NCBI RefSeq assembly: GCF_910592395.1
Contig: NC_088311.1
Coordinates: 8,744,501 to 8,808,500 of the forward strand
DNA length: 64,000 bases
From: Lineus longissimus
Taxonomy: Eukaryota > Nemertea > Pilidiophora > Heteronemertea > Lineidae
Direction: 5' to 3'
A program made the position numbers and the translations under genes. Below the pieces are notes generated by a model, which saw only the letters and a program-made list of their open reading frames with translations, was not told the origin of the DNA and searched no databases. The stretch's first letter is position 1. Each line of letters starts with the position of its first letter. Shown piece after piece: positions 52,753 through 64,000 of the stretch.

Positions 52753-53879
52753 ATCGTCATTTTCGACGGTAATTAGTCAAAAGTTATTGATGATTTTCTT
52801 GCGATTTTCTTACTTCAAAAACCTGACGGCCATTTTTAATCATGAGTGATGACGTCAGTTTTGGATCGTCGATTAGTTTCACATGGCAATAACAGGAGGC
52901 AGTGCAGCTGCAAAAAGACGGTGTGAAGGAAATAATAGTCCTATGACAAGAAGTCCACGTGCTGATAACATAAAAAACATTATTGCACTAAGATTTATGG
53001 GCCCATCACTGACTGATTGATCCCAGGCCATTCACGATGTGCCGGTGATTAATGTCTCTGGCGCAGTGTGGCCGTAGAAGAAGACAAATTTCAGGATGGC
53101 GAAATTGGCCGGCTGTCTCTGTGGGCTGCCTATTCTGATTGTTGGTTGTGGGTTAAATTATGTCCATGTGGACTGTGAAAATCGTCAGCACAGGCAGACC
53201 CCATACCATTGCTTACCGGTTATATGGTTATTAGCCTCAACCCATTCTGACTAGATAATAGATTTGGGGTGCGCCTCCAATCCAATTTGTTGCCAAGTAT
53301 AATTCTTGTTTCTGAAAGTGTGGGCAGCATGGTTGGGTCTGAGAGAAATCGACAAGCTTTTCTAAAAGCATATACTGGGACACATATGCATGTAGGCCTT
53401 CATGTTTCATAGACCAATAACCGTCCTGAGCACTCTCAATTTCAGCTCCGCCATCTGTTTCTTAAAGGGACTCCGCAGCCTCATCTCGAACACCAGGGTC
53501 AGTTAATTGCATGCTCCTCCCCTTGCATCAATAAGAATAGGGGGTCTGTACCTAGTGAAAGGCCGGTCTGACGCTTGGGTGTTGCTGCCATATCGGGTCC
53601 TAAGCATGAATTGGTCGCGTCTCCCAACGCAAAGCCTTCACCATCGGCGCAACTTGCCATACATACATACGCCGTGTATATCACATCAGCACGTGGTTAT
53701 AACCAATGACATCTACTGGATGCCTTAGGAGACACTGAATATGAAAAAAATTGAACAAATTGAGTAGGGGCCACGGCGGCATCTATATGTTTACAAATAC
53801 ATGTATATATATAAGCCTATTCGTTGACAGCATTCAGCTCCAGCGGTCTTTGGGCTGGTTGTGACGGCTATGGCTGAGT
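52753..53879. other. Intergenic, holds the MFSD14 promoter side
   Basis: No gene seen. An ATG-TGA mini-frame (ATGACGATATGA) overlaps just upstream of the MFSD14 start on the gene strand. Confidence 0.45.
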
Positions 53880-54215
53880 TTACAGTACAATATTATTATG
53901 TTTTATGTCATGTTCTAATTGGAACGAGATACATTTGCGGAAAGCCAATGGCTCTTTAATTTGTCGACAAGGAGGTGAATTGCCCACTCGAGCCCTGTAC
54001 CAATAACGAACATATCCAAATTGGCAGTTAAATCGATGGTTAGCCATTGCCGGTGGTGTCTCCAAACAACGAGCACATCCATCCATCACAAACTTGGTCT
54101 CCCTGCTTTGCTGTGACGTTGACTGCCCTTTTACTTGAGAGAAAGGGCAGCCGAGCAGTGTCGGGAGGCAGCTAGAACATAGGAGTATCGTGAGATGTCT
54201 GAAATGCATTGCCAT
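53880..54215 (-). CDS. Candidate small secreted Cys-containing protein
   Basis: A single 111-residue frame. It begins MAMHFRHLTILLCSSC followed by LPTLLGC, a plausible signal peptide, then carries C-x2-C (DGCARC) and two more well-spaced Cys before a polar tail. It is transcribed away from the acetyltransferase-like gene, 240 bp from its start. No family is recognised. It may instead be one exon of a larger gene, or chance. Confidence 0.3.
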   Translation of the reverse strand: MAMHFRHLTILLCSSCLPTLLGCPFSQVKGQSTSQQSRETKFVMDGCARCLETPPAMANHRFNCQFGYVRYWYRARVGNSPPCRQIKEPLAFRKCISFQLEHDIKHNNIVL

Positions 54216-54454
54216 GTCATTGCGGATTTAAAGGACTACACACTTAATCTCTAGGAGGCTTTTCGTTGAGCCGAAAAGGCAAGTTGAACGGCGTTTATAG
54301 TAAGGTCCCGGAGGAAGGTGTTGTCCTCATTTGAAAGCCACGCGCCAAAACTTACGTTAGCAGCGAAATACAAATTCGGTTGGTACCAGAAGGTGAAGCA
54401 ATGCTGTGTGGCTGACATCACATACAATTTCAAACTAAATCGTGGATAGTAAAA

Positions 54455-55966
54455 ATGTACAAGAGAGATGTTTCGTCGGTAGACAACTCGATGGCTGAGT
54501 CAACGGACCCAGAGATATCATTTTCACCATCAGAGGAATTTGCTGGCGGACCCGACATAAGTAAGTCGGTGAACCGAAGACTGGGAACCTATGAGGATCT
54601 CGTTGAAGAGGGACAACGTCTGCACGGCTTCATGATAAACGTCGACTACCTTCTAGTCCGATCAAAAACAGAGCTCAACACTGATCAGATCAAAGCAGCG
54701 CTGAAGAAGCTTCAAAGACGGATAACTGCCCTTAGGTTGGTGTGTACAGGAACGGGAGAGAATAAATTCTTCAAGGAATGTGGAAAGTTGGACCTCCATT
54801 TCGAGGTCTTGTCAACCTACGATTGGAAGGCGGTATACGAGGAGCAGCAGAAGATAAAATTCGCGGAGGCGAATCCGTTATGGCGGGTGAAGCTCTTGCG
54901 ACCGGAACCAGCCATGCCGACAGACGCAAACTACTACCCTTTCCTCTTTGCCTACGACCACGCCATAGTTGATGGATGTGGTATCATGTACGGTATCAAC
55001 AAATATTTCATAGATTATCTTGAAGAAGCGGTGACAGGAGGACTGGATGCACCGATCGATAGCCTACCATTTCCGAGACCCCCTGAGTTGGTCCTCCCCG
55101 AGGCTAGGACCACAGGGTGTGGACCATTTGGTTGGTCGTGTCTCTTCTTCTGTTGCAGATGCTGCGTGAGTCAAATGTCGAAGAAGACAAGTTCATTGGT
55201 GGATAAGCTGTTTCGAAAATATCGCCCAACTCGACCAGTCTCGGCGAATGGTCTTGCCGACTTTGTCCTCAGTGCTGAGGAGACCTTGGATGTGATTCAA
55301 GCCTGCAAACGTAATGGTATCAAAGTCAATGGTTTCATCACCGCGGCCGTTGCTGTCGCAACCTATAAACTTCTAGAGGATTACGAAATCATTGAAGGAG
55401 GAAAGGTCACCTTCGATTCTGGATTTATGGTCAATGTCAGACGATTTGCGAATCCGAGAATCCCAGATGAACACGTGGGTTTGTGGAGTGGTTATAGTGA
55501 CCACAAAATAAAGGTGAAATATGAAGCCACCGACGTCGCTTCACAGCCGTTCTGGGACCTCGCAAAGAAATGCCACAGCGACATCCACAATATGGTAAAC
55601 AGAGGTCGTCATTTCATGTTTGGGAGAATGAGGGACAGCTTGTACATGAAGTATGGACCCCAGTGGATTTTCAATGCCGACAGTTTAAAAAAGAAGGCAT
55701 TCTTCACCATTACAAATCGTGGAAGCTTTCTGGTGAAAGCGAAAAACCGTGAAAACCCGAACATATCTTTGGAGAAGACGCACTGGGGATGTGCTGACTT
55801 CATGGTTGGCAACAATGCTTTATTTACGCACAGTCTGTGCACACTGAACGGTCGTCTACAGTGGAGTGTCTCCTACAGTAAACTGATTGTGACGAAGACA
55901 TTCGCGAGAGAATATGTGGATATGATCAAAAGGACTATCGTTCATGCTTCATCTTGCTGTGCTTAG
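54455..55966 (+). CDS. Condensation-domain / alcohol acetyltransferase-like acyltransferase, intronless
   Basis: A single 503-residue frame from ATG to TAG. The catalytic HxxxDG motif is at H169-A-I-V-D173-G (YDHAIVDGCGI), after an N-terminal chloramphenicol-acetyltransferase-like half. The C-terminal half has VNGFITAAVAVATYKLL, FMVNVRR, FFTITNRGSF and GRLQWSVSYS, as in the second lobe of NRPS condensation, PapA and fungal AATase enzymes. These transfer an acyl group from CoA or a carrier to an alcohol or amine; the substrate here cannot be told. A Cys-rich hydrophobic patch (residues 222-238, FFCCRCC) and a CCA end may be lipidated or touch membrane. Upstream Met13 is an alternative start. 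ATTAAA near 56225 is a possible poly(A) signal. Lack of introns contrasts with its neighbours and fits a retrocopy or acquired gene. Confidence 0.8.
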   Translation: MYKRDVSSVDNSMAESTDPEISFSPSEEFAGGPDISKSVNRRLGTYEDLVEEGQRLHGFMINVDYLLVRSKTELNTDQIKAALKKLQRRITALRLVCTGTGENKFFKECGKLDLHFEVLSTYDWKAVYEEQQKIKFAEANPLWRVKLLRPEPAMPTDANYYPFLFAYDHAIVDGCGIMYGINKYFIDYLEEAVTGGLDAPIDSLPFPRPPELVLPEARTTGCGPFGWSCLFFCCRCCVSQMSKKTSSLVDKLFRKYRPTRPVSANGLADFVLSAEETLDVIQACKRNGIKVNGFITAAVAVATYKLLEDYEIIEGGKVTFDSGFMVNVRRFANPRIPDEHVGLWSGYSDHKIKVKYEATDVASQPFWDLAKKCHSDIHNMVNRGRHFMFGRMRDSLYMKYGPQWIFNADSLKKKAFFTITNRGSFLVKAKNRENPNISLEKTHWGCADFMVGNNALFTHSLCTLNGRLQWSVSYSKLIVTKTFAREYVDMIKRTIVHASSCCA

Positions 55967-56259
55967 TCGGAGGGAAAAGGCTCTGTGGTTTCACCTGCAG
56001 GGTTGTGCACTCGTCTCTAAACGATAGAGACAGTCGACTTTGAGGAACTGTATACCTTTTGCGTCATTCGCATTCTCCGTTTCTGGCGTTGATTTGTCAT
56101 TTTGAACCATATACAACGTGGCAATAAGGTGAACATACATGACCATTCGATTCCTCTTTTCTCTGTTTAACCGATGTGTCTTTGCATAATGTATATGGAA
56201 ATGAAGCAAGGCAACGTATTACTAATTAAATCATTGCCTTTTTTCATTGCAACCTCATT

Positions 56260-57560
56260 ACAGTCAAAGTTCGATTGCTATTTACACTGTCTCAACCAGA
56301 CAGAGAGAGGTTTATCTTCACATGTTCTCGAATTCAGGCAGATACAGGTTGGTCCGTACACTACGACAATCAGGCAGGGCGATTGTTCTTTACGCTATCC
56401 CAGCCAGGGCAAAGACCAGTTGCTCTCTACATTGTCCCAACCAGACAAGGTCAGATTGCTCATTAAACTGTCTCAAAGAGGCACGGACACGTTGCTCTTG
56501 GCACTATTATAAACAGACAGACACACGTTTCTTTGCACTGTCTCAACAAGACAGAGACAGACTTCAACAGGTTTAGTACACTGCCACAACCAGACAGTCA
56601 GGTTGCCCGTTCGACTGTCTCAACCTGGCATCTACAGGTTGTTCTTTACATTGTCACAACCAGGCAGACGGATTGTTCTCCACAATGTCTCTACCCGAAA
56701 GGTGCTGTCGCATTGTCGCAACATGGTCAAGATTGGCGAATTACCCAGTCAGAGTGGAAGTGAATAAGTGAAGTAGAACTAACGTATGTATAGCCACAGA
56801 GCGATGAGGTTCTTTTTTTACACTGATGTATAAACTAGGCAGTACCGGGTGTCCTGTACACTGTCATTAGGCATGGGCAAGTGGTTCTTTACCCTGCCAC
56901 GGTCAGGCAGACGTATGGCTGGTCATTTTGCCTCACTCAACCAGGCATCGACACGCTGGTCTTTATGGACATGGACATTGGTCTTTGAGGACACAGACAG
57001 TGTCAAGAGCAATCCGACATTGTCTGGTTGTGACTGTGTCTCTGCTTGGAATGGACAAGACGGTAGTCTAAATTCTAAAACCAAGTTCAAGGCAGTTGCA
57101 GTTCTCACAGTTTGTAGAGATGACAGAATTAGGATGGCATTCGTCAGACGTTGCCACTTCTTTAGGGCAGTTCAACCAGGCAACACAGATAGGTCTTTGC
57201 ACTGCAGAGACTAGACACATGGACAAGTTGAGATGACGGGTTGATATTTATGCCACCTAGTTCAACAGAAGACAAACTTATGGCAGTCTCTACCACCAGG
57301 TGGGTCATAGATTAGAATTTAAAAGCAGGCAGCCCATAGGTTGTTCTCACAACCATAGACCGTCCAGCCAGGGACAGGTTGGTCTTTAAAGACTTCATTT
57401 ACCTCAGGACAGGTTGGTCGGCACAATCAAGTAAGTTGTTTATCAAAGCCTTCTCAACCAGGCAATGAAAGGTTGTACTCAATATCATTATAACCAGAAT
57501 TTGACAGATTAATCCTTACACTGGTTTGTCTTCATTGTCACAAGCATGCAGGGACAAGTA
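56260..57560. repeat. Degenerate minisatellite, CTGTCTCAACCAGACAG type
   Basis: Units of roughly 55-70 bp share (T/A)CACTGTC(T/A)CAACCAG(G/A)CAG followed by CAGGTTGTTCTTT. It is more regular from 56270 to 56700 and decays towards 57560. Overlapping stop-poor frames here are products of the repeat. It may form the 3' flank of the acyltransferase gene. Confidence 0.75.
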
Positions 57561-60500
57561 AGTCTTTCCACTACCAGATAAAAGATGCTTCAGTCCAGTC
57601 TTCAATGCTGGCCATATACATGTACTAAGAAATCACAACTAATTTAGTAAGACATAAGCCATTTTTATTCATATCAAGCCATATCGCACAATACAAACAC
57701 CTCCCCCATAGTGTACAATACGCTGGAATGCTTTAGTTAATACCGAAAAAGTTATCAGTTACCTGAAGCTAACTATTATCAGCAACACTAGTTTCAAGAA
57801 AGTTCCCTTACAGTCAAAGCGTCAATCTTTTTCAGTCCACCTTTTACAGATTAGATAAAGTACGTAAGCACATTTTTTGTGAATTGTCTCAAGACGGTGA
57901 AACTCAATAGTCATACAGAAGAACTCTTCATACGAGCACAAAATAGAGGCTGCAATGATGGGACCTATTACATAAAGCTCATTACAATTAGGATCATTTT
58001 CGGTTATACAATCAGATCAGTTTGGTGTATACATGTATGTCACTTGGGTAAATGTCAACAACTTCCGCAACAGCTCATCATGTCCTTGACCATTTTCTAA
58101 CCAGTAGAAACAGATATCAAGGCCCTGGCCGACATCTGCCAATCAGGATACATTGCTGGGAGATGTGATATTATAGATTGTCAAAATCAATAACATGACC
58201 AAATTGCACATCAATATGTTCAAATATACAAATGTACTGTACATAGATGGTTTCACATATGGAGATGACTTCTCAGAAATCAGAGGAAAAACACTCGATT
58301 ACTAAATCTATCACACATTCACTGCAGGGCCACTAAAATAATGGGACTTGCTGTTATAGCTTTTTATATTATGCAAATTGCAAGTCCAACCTACAGTTAC
58401 ACAAGCTGGTTCAACCTATTAAGTAGCTTCCATTACTTTTCTGTGTTTAGATGAGTGGCAATTGCCTGGTTTTTAATGATATTCTCATAACATGTTTTGC
58501 CAAGTCCAAAACAATCAAATGAAATATTCAATATCAGAAATTTGTAACCTGCCCTTACTTTGTACTGACACTCATGGTATTTTTAGCCCTTATCTATCAA
58601 CAATTGATATATAATTGCTCAACAATAGACTCTTGAGATCTAAGTCAAAATATTGAAAATATCTCAAGGAGTGCTCGAGATAAAAATGACCCAAATTGTA
58701 TAACAAAGACCAAATGCGAAGGTCAGTTTTCCACAACATACTGGGACTGTTGTGGCCAATGTCACAGTAAAGATCAGTCAATTGGCTGTGTGATTTAGTT
58801 GTTGGGGCAGCAGGTGCACATACTAATTCACCCAAGATATAACCTTATGGAGGGGTACATTTTTCTGGCAGAGTGGAACGGAGAACCTTAAAAATAACCA
58901 AGAAGCTGGTCCGAGGACTTCTCTTTCCTATAGCATATTCATAACAAGTGTACAATTTCCCTCAGTGTTGACACTTAACTAGTACATGTATGCCACCAAA
59001 CTCCCATTAATCATATAATTCATTAGCACAACCTGCATTTAAAGTGGGAAGCTGTTGTAAATGAAGGCATCATAAATAAGGCACGCAAGAAGCTTAGGAG
59101 AAGGCAAATATATGACAAAACTGATCATTGATGTACAGTCAGGTACCAGGAGTGGTGGAAAGTTGGAACAACCTACTGTCTAGCATACTTATGGTGAATG
59201 CATGAGAAAACCACCACCAGCAAGATCTAGCAAATGCAACTTTAATAAAGCCTTGTTGTCAATCGCAAGAACTACCTGACAAATAATTTTTACAGGTGTT
59301 TTGATTATAATCAGCATTGCAAAACATGCCAAATAACCACAAATCGCAGCCCTGAGGAAGGAGCTCTGGGTATCTGGAACCTGCACTGAGGACCAGCTTT
59401 ACGGAGACCATGACAATTTATGACAGACGACAGCAGTTTTCACCAGGAAAACAGCCCATCTATGATTGAGATTGCAGGGAAAAAGAACATTAGCATTGAA
59501 ATTCATTAATTGTTTCAAAAAACTTTTTGAATGCACCGGTACCTTTAAAACAAAAGGTTGTCAATATGACAATTCTTTTAGCTACACTTTCGTGGTAAAC
59601 ACAAATACACCCTATTTAGCACATATCATCAATATTAATGAAAAATTAGTTTTCGAAGGAATGTTGAATAAATCGGTTCAATATACCTGCATGCAATACG
59701 TAGAGTTAGTGTAAGCAATAACCACTGAACAGGGAAGAGTAACTGAAGTCTAAAAGTAATATGCTACAGTATATATAAAAGAAGTTAACTGAATAAACAG
59801 ACTTCATTGCATTGTTATGTTGTTAAGTGAGACACGATTGTGCAATTTATAAGCTGTCAGCCAAGCTGCCAAATGATACTGATCAGGAAGAACATAATCA
59901 CCAGAAAGGAATTCCTCAAAGGCAATATTCGAGGAGAAAGTAAATTTACATGATTGAAACAAAATGTTGAACAATTGACCATAACTGACCAATATAAACT
60001 TCTAAACAAATGCAAGTCTCCCCTACATGTAGATGCTTCGTCATATTTTCTAAAGTAGAGACAGCAATTTTAGGCTATCACCTGTGGTCTTTGGCTGATT
60101 AAAAAAACTCGACAGGGGTGCACAAACTGTTATATATGAACCTCATTTAAATGAAAAAGAGCCACAAGAACATAGCGATAATATTACATAATTTTCATTG
60201 CATTGCTGAGGAGACTTCAGAAAATACAACCAATGACTTAAGGGGAACTTACTTTTGTTAAAGTGCTTATATGTATATTCCAAGCCATTGATGTCTGAAG
60301 CTTAACAATTTCCAATTTTTTGTTAACATTGTTTATGTTGACAAAGTACCACAAAACAAATTTCACAATATACGATAGAACTTTTAAACAGAACATCAAT
60401 GTATGACTACAAGTTGAAAATCAGCTGTTTGTTATTATTGTCAAGGACACTACAAGTGATGTACGACTACAAAATATATATCCCATATCCAATGAAGTTC

Positions 60501-60580
60501 TGGCGAAAACCTACAACTTCGAACAGTCAGTCAGCCAGGGCAGAAAGTGACGTTGCTATACATTCCGAGGACTCTGTCAC
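57561..60580. other. Intergenic, no gene seen
   Basis: A+T-rich sequence with only short unsupported frames. The right end probably includes the 3' UTR side of the cystathionine gamma-lyase gene. Confidence 0.5.
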
Positions 60581-63500
60581 TTACACAGCCTGAAAAGAGA
60601 CAGAAATGGTTCGGTCAACCATAATTCAGGGAATTGAATTGACAGAGAAAAATATCTTGATTTGCCCAATTCTCAATAGAAGTCATTAAGGGGTGGAATT
60701 CTTGACTGAACTAATTTGCAATATAATCCATTCAGTGGTGGAGGGTACCAAAGTGAATTAATTAGGGGAAGTACAGAGCATGGCGATGAACTTGCATACT
60801 GCTGCTCACTGCTCCTCTCCCAAAGCAGTGTTTCTATTTGTAGACTTGTAGGCGCCGGAAAGACTGAGAGTATGTCATGGAGGGAAGTTCGCAAAAACAT
60901 TGACCCCTTGAAATTGTTGTGATAAGATGGGCTATTTTATCCAACATGGCAGCACGCATATCTAGTGCATGCAAGTATTTGGAACTTGTCAGGCCATTGG
61001 CCTCCTGCCCTACTAAATTTACCTTGTGACCCTCGATATTTTCTTTTTAATATCCTCTCCTACAGAAGGCCACTTGAAGTTCAATTGGCCTCAAAATTGG
61101 TGCCTTACAAATATCAGATGCCAAGCCCTTATATTGTTTGGTACAAACGAATTACACAATTACACAAACTTACGGAAGCTTGAAGTGCCTGTGCAAGATC
61201 ATCAATCAGATCTTGTTCATCCTCAATACCAACAGACAGACGGATCATGTTGTCGAAGATATTCAAACGTTCACGCTCATCTTTGACGACAGACGCATGA
61301 GTCATGATGGACCTGGAAACAAGATACAACTCATAATAAAGACATGGCCAGACTTGTGGAGGGTTTTGTCCAGCTCATTTGCAGAGGTAAGCGAGTACAC
61401 CAGTAACACCTTTCAGGCCTGTACAGTTTGTGATATAAGGGTCTGAAGGGTCACTTATTTGACTTTTGCTGCCTAACTTCTCACGTCCCAATGCATCCTT
61501 GATAACTCTTGAAGAAGTGATATTACTAATGTGTCGGTGAGTTTGCAGCTTGCAATGATATTCTATCACTAAATATCATGACCGTACTGTACAGAAAACA
61601 TGCCTTCTGCAATCAAAGTGTGTAACTGCATCAATGCATCTTTAAACATAAGGGCAAAACGGAATAACAATAGAGATATTTTCTTTATATACTTACGGAA
61701 CCTCTGCCAAACTTTCGTAACCTCCTAAACTTTCGGCAAGAGCGAAGACCTTGATAGCTTTCATAAACTTATTGACGGCTTCGCTTCCCCCTTTGATATA
61801 GAAGACAAGCATACCACTGTAGCCTTTCATCTGGCGTGTACCAAGCTCATATTGTGGGTGAGATTTCAGACCTGCAAGAAATTGGACAAACTGATTTGAA
61901 TTGATATGCATGTACAGGAAAATACACAGTATAAGCAAATTTCCCCCACCCCTATCAGATGCATATGCACATATGCACTTTTTCAGGCAGAAAAATGGTT
62001 TGTACCCTCTCCCAGGTTGGTAGTGCGTAGTTCTCGTGGTAGGTGATGTGCTGCAGTACAAGCTACAGATTTCATCTGAACAAGATCCTAAACGTAACAT
62101 CAACCGTAAGCAATCAATCTGGCAATGACTCAATCTAAATTCTTCCTCCTTCTCACCTGGGTGAAGCACTTTCTCTACCAACTTATGTTCTTCTAAGAAC
62201 TTGGCCACAGCAAGACCGTTCTTCATATGTTCTTTCATGCGTACATGGAGCGTCTTCAGACCTCTGTTGACAAGGTAACAGTCGAAGGGAGACGGAACTG
62301 GTCCCATTGCTTGAAAAAGAAAAGAATTTCACATGAAAACTAGTAAATTAAGATTTATCTCTTTTTCTTGAATGCTTAAAATCACCAACCATATTCATTC
62401 CTGATTACTACAGCATTTGTACAGATTCCTCCCCAAAAATTAAAGTGCTATTTTGTTCGTAAAATTGGACTATTGGATTCTACGCTTTCAATAACAAGAC
62501 TCACCATACTGCAGAAATTTCAGTTTCTCATCGATTTTAGGGTCGTTTGTTGCAAGAGCGCCCATGATCACATCAGTGTGACCTACAAATTAGAACAAAA
62601 TCTTCATGACATGACAAATATGAGTGAAACAAATAGAATACAGATAACTCAAAAGGAAAGTTGCAGAAGTTCAAGATTTTCAAAAATTTCTGACTGACAA
62701 TATTGCTAAAAGCTAAAAATCCAGTTTGGCTGTGCGGTGGAAAAGTAATTTATTTAATTAAAAAAATGCATCTGTTGGCATTGTTTCATTACTTTACAGT
62801 TCATACACTGTTCAGGGAGTTACAGTTGGAATTGCGTCAATGATCAGGCCACTACCATAATCATACACAACTATACATATAACCTGTGTTATGTGCCAGC
62901 TGTTACATCAAGTTCCGTAATCAGAAAATCAGAATGGTTGGCCTACACAGCAAAGCCAGACCACAAAATAATAATGTTACTGTCCATGACAAGCAGTGGT
63001 TAGTCATGCCAATTATACATGTACATGAATATATCCTATGCAAGGTCTAGATCTTTCGAGAACGCGAAAAAAAACTTACCATTCATGTACTTTGATACAG
63101 AATGCATAACAATATCAGCGCCAAGGTCTAGAGGTCTCTGGAATAACAAGAAGAGAATTAAGTCACAGAATTTGACCTACAATTCTCCAAACGCAGAAAA
63201 TTGCTCCGGAAGGGCAAATTATTTGAATAGCATTCAACTGAAATTCAACACTTCCATCAGAATGATAATCAATGCAATTCAAGAAGTTGTAACACAACTC
63301 GCACAGACACTAAATAATTCATTCAGCAGAAGACAAAAGAAAAATGAGAAGTCAATTTCGTCATACCCTCCCTGAACCAGCTACAGGCCTACATGCATGT
63401 TGTAACTCATGTCATGTAAGAGAGGGGGACATGACAGACAGATTTCATTGAAAAGTTATGTCCGAACGTGATCCTTAATCTGTCTTATTTTCAATTGAGT

Positions 63501-63795
63501 GTTTCCAACTGTCTTTTGTCTCACTCCCTAATGGTATGGTACCCTGACAGTGCTTTCTTTGTGCACAAGAGGTAAGGTAAAGCTAAGTAGGTCTCTTGAT
63601 TCAACCTTGGAGTTTTAAGGCATAGGCTTCCCATTTTTCTATGAGAAATTATAGTATTCTTACCTGGAAGTAAGCGGACATGAATGTATTATCTGAAACA
63701 AGTATACAGCCTGGTTTTTGTTTGACCACCTTAGCCACCGCCTCTATATCTACAAGTTTCATGGTGGGGTTGGTCGGGGTCTCAATCCAAACAAG
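60581..63795 (-). CDS. CTH: Cystathionine gamma-lyase, C-terminal 247 residues (5' end beyond window)
   Basis: Exons in transcript order: 63664-63795, 63080-63137, 62505-62582, 62157-62309, 61697-61871, 61174-61312 and a proposed 60581-60589, all joining in phase. Sequence landmarks: [46 protein letters not shown] with the PLP-binding Lys, GAL-to-[32 protein letters not shown], then [34 protein letters not shown], and [17 protein letters not shown]. These are family-wide positions of Cys/Met-metabolism PLP enzymes and fit CTH best. The enzyme cleaves cystathionine to cysteine, 2-oxobutyrate and ammonia, and makes H2S, in the cytosol. About 155 N-terminal residues, including the PLP phosphate-binding residues, lie outside. 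The terminal two-residue exon is tentative. Confidence 0.9.
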
Positions 63796-64000
63796 CTGAA
63801 AGAAAAGGAAATATTAAAGCTGGTGTTCCCTCACAAAATTAAGGTACATTGATTAAGCTTGGATTTTACATGATAAAAGATCACACCATTCAATTATTGA
63901 AACAGACCGGACATCACCAGAAATGTCCATGTGTCATTTTATACATTAAAGTCGGTCAAAAAGAGCGCGAAATGTGTACTTCTCGGCAGGTCTGTTTTAA
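63796..64000 (-). other. Intron of the cystathionine gamma-lyase gene
   Basis: No upstream exon of the lyase is recognisable before the window ends. Confidence 0.6.

Noticed and set aside
56174..57214. Overlapping frames of 76-121 residues downstream of the acyltransferase
   Set aside because: Several frames are open at once through a tandem repeat with no domain; a repeat artefact.
61138..61446. Plus-strand 102-residue frame
   Set aside because: Antisense shadow of a cystathionine gamma-lyase exon.
1..64000. tRNA or rRNA genes
   Set aside because: I looked for tRNA A/B-box-like and cloverleaf patterns and for rRNA-like blocks and saw none I could support; a covariance-model scan was not possible here.

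Overview
The window is nuclear DNA from an invertebrate animal. It has multi-exon genes with GT-AG introns, many small transposable elements and minisatellites, and protein families typical of metazoans. Frequent ACATGTA and AGGCCTA words and an AAGAGGCCCAAGGGCC-type dispersed repeat recall marine lophotrochozoans (molluscs and relatives). That placement is an impression, not a result. I assembled gene models by hand from reading frames, splice sites and intron phase.

Layout. 71-300 (+): last exon of an F-type lectin (fucolectin)-like protein. 4837-22806 (-): a complete 16-exon cell-surface receptor of about 1235 residues, with signal peptide, eight Ig-like domains, two fibronectin III domains, one membrane span, a tyrosine-rich tail, a SAM domain and a possible C-terminal PDZ ligand. 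Its last intron holds a foldback element (5035-5809) and an antisense, broken Ty3/gypsy-type LTR retrotransposon (6057-12431). The retrotransposon carries an extra 3' ORF that looks like an SGNH/GDSL hydrolase. Upstream of the receptor lies a 2.7 kb inverted minisatellite (about 23060-25730) built around a perfect 34-bp inverted repeat. 26502-28172 (-): complete three-exon ARL14EP-like gene. 28.8-35.8 kb: a bank of small inverted-repeat transposons, including a three-deep nested set. 35974-36757 (-): a compact two-exon gene for an unrecognised 60-residue protein, with promoter-like motifs and a poly(A) signal. 39368-52752 (-): complete 12-exon MFSD14A/B (HIAT1-like) transporter gene, about 491 residues, whose introns hold several more MITEs. 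53880-54215 (-): weak candidate for a secreted Cys-containing protein. 54455-55966 (+): intronless 503-residue condensation-domain/alcohol-acetyltransferase-like enzyme. 56.2-57.6 kb: another degenerate minisatellite. 60581-63795 (-): the C-terminal 247 residues of cystathionine gamma-lyase; the 5' part lies beyond the window.

The genes do not form one pathway; this is an ordinary mixed-function stretch of animal chromosome. The least ordinary items are the kinase-less, Eph-like SAM receptor, the hydrolase ORF in the LTR element, the foldback structures and the small two-exon gene.
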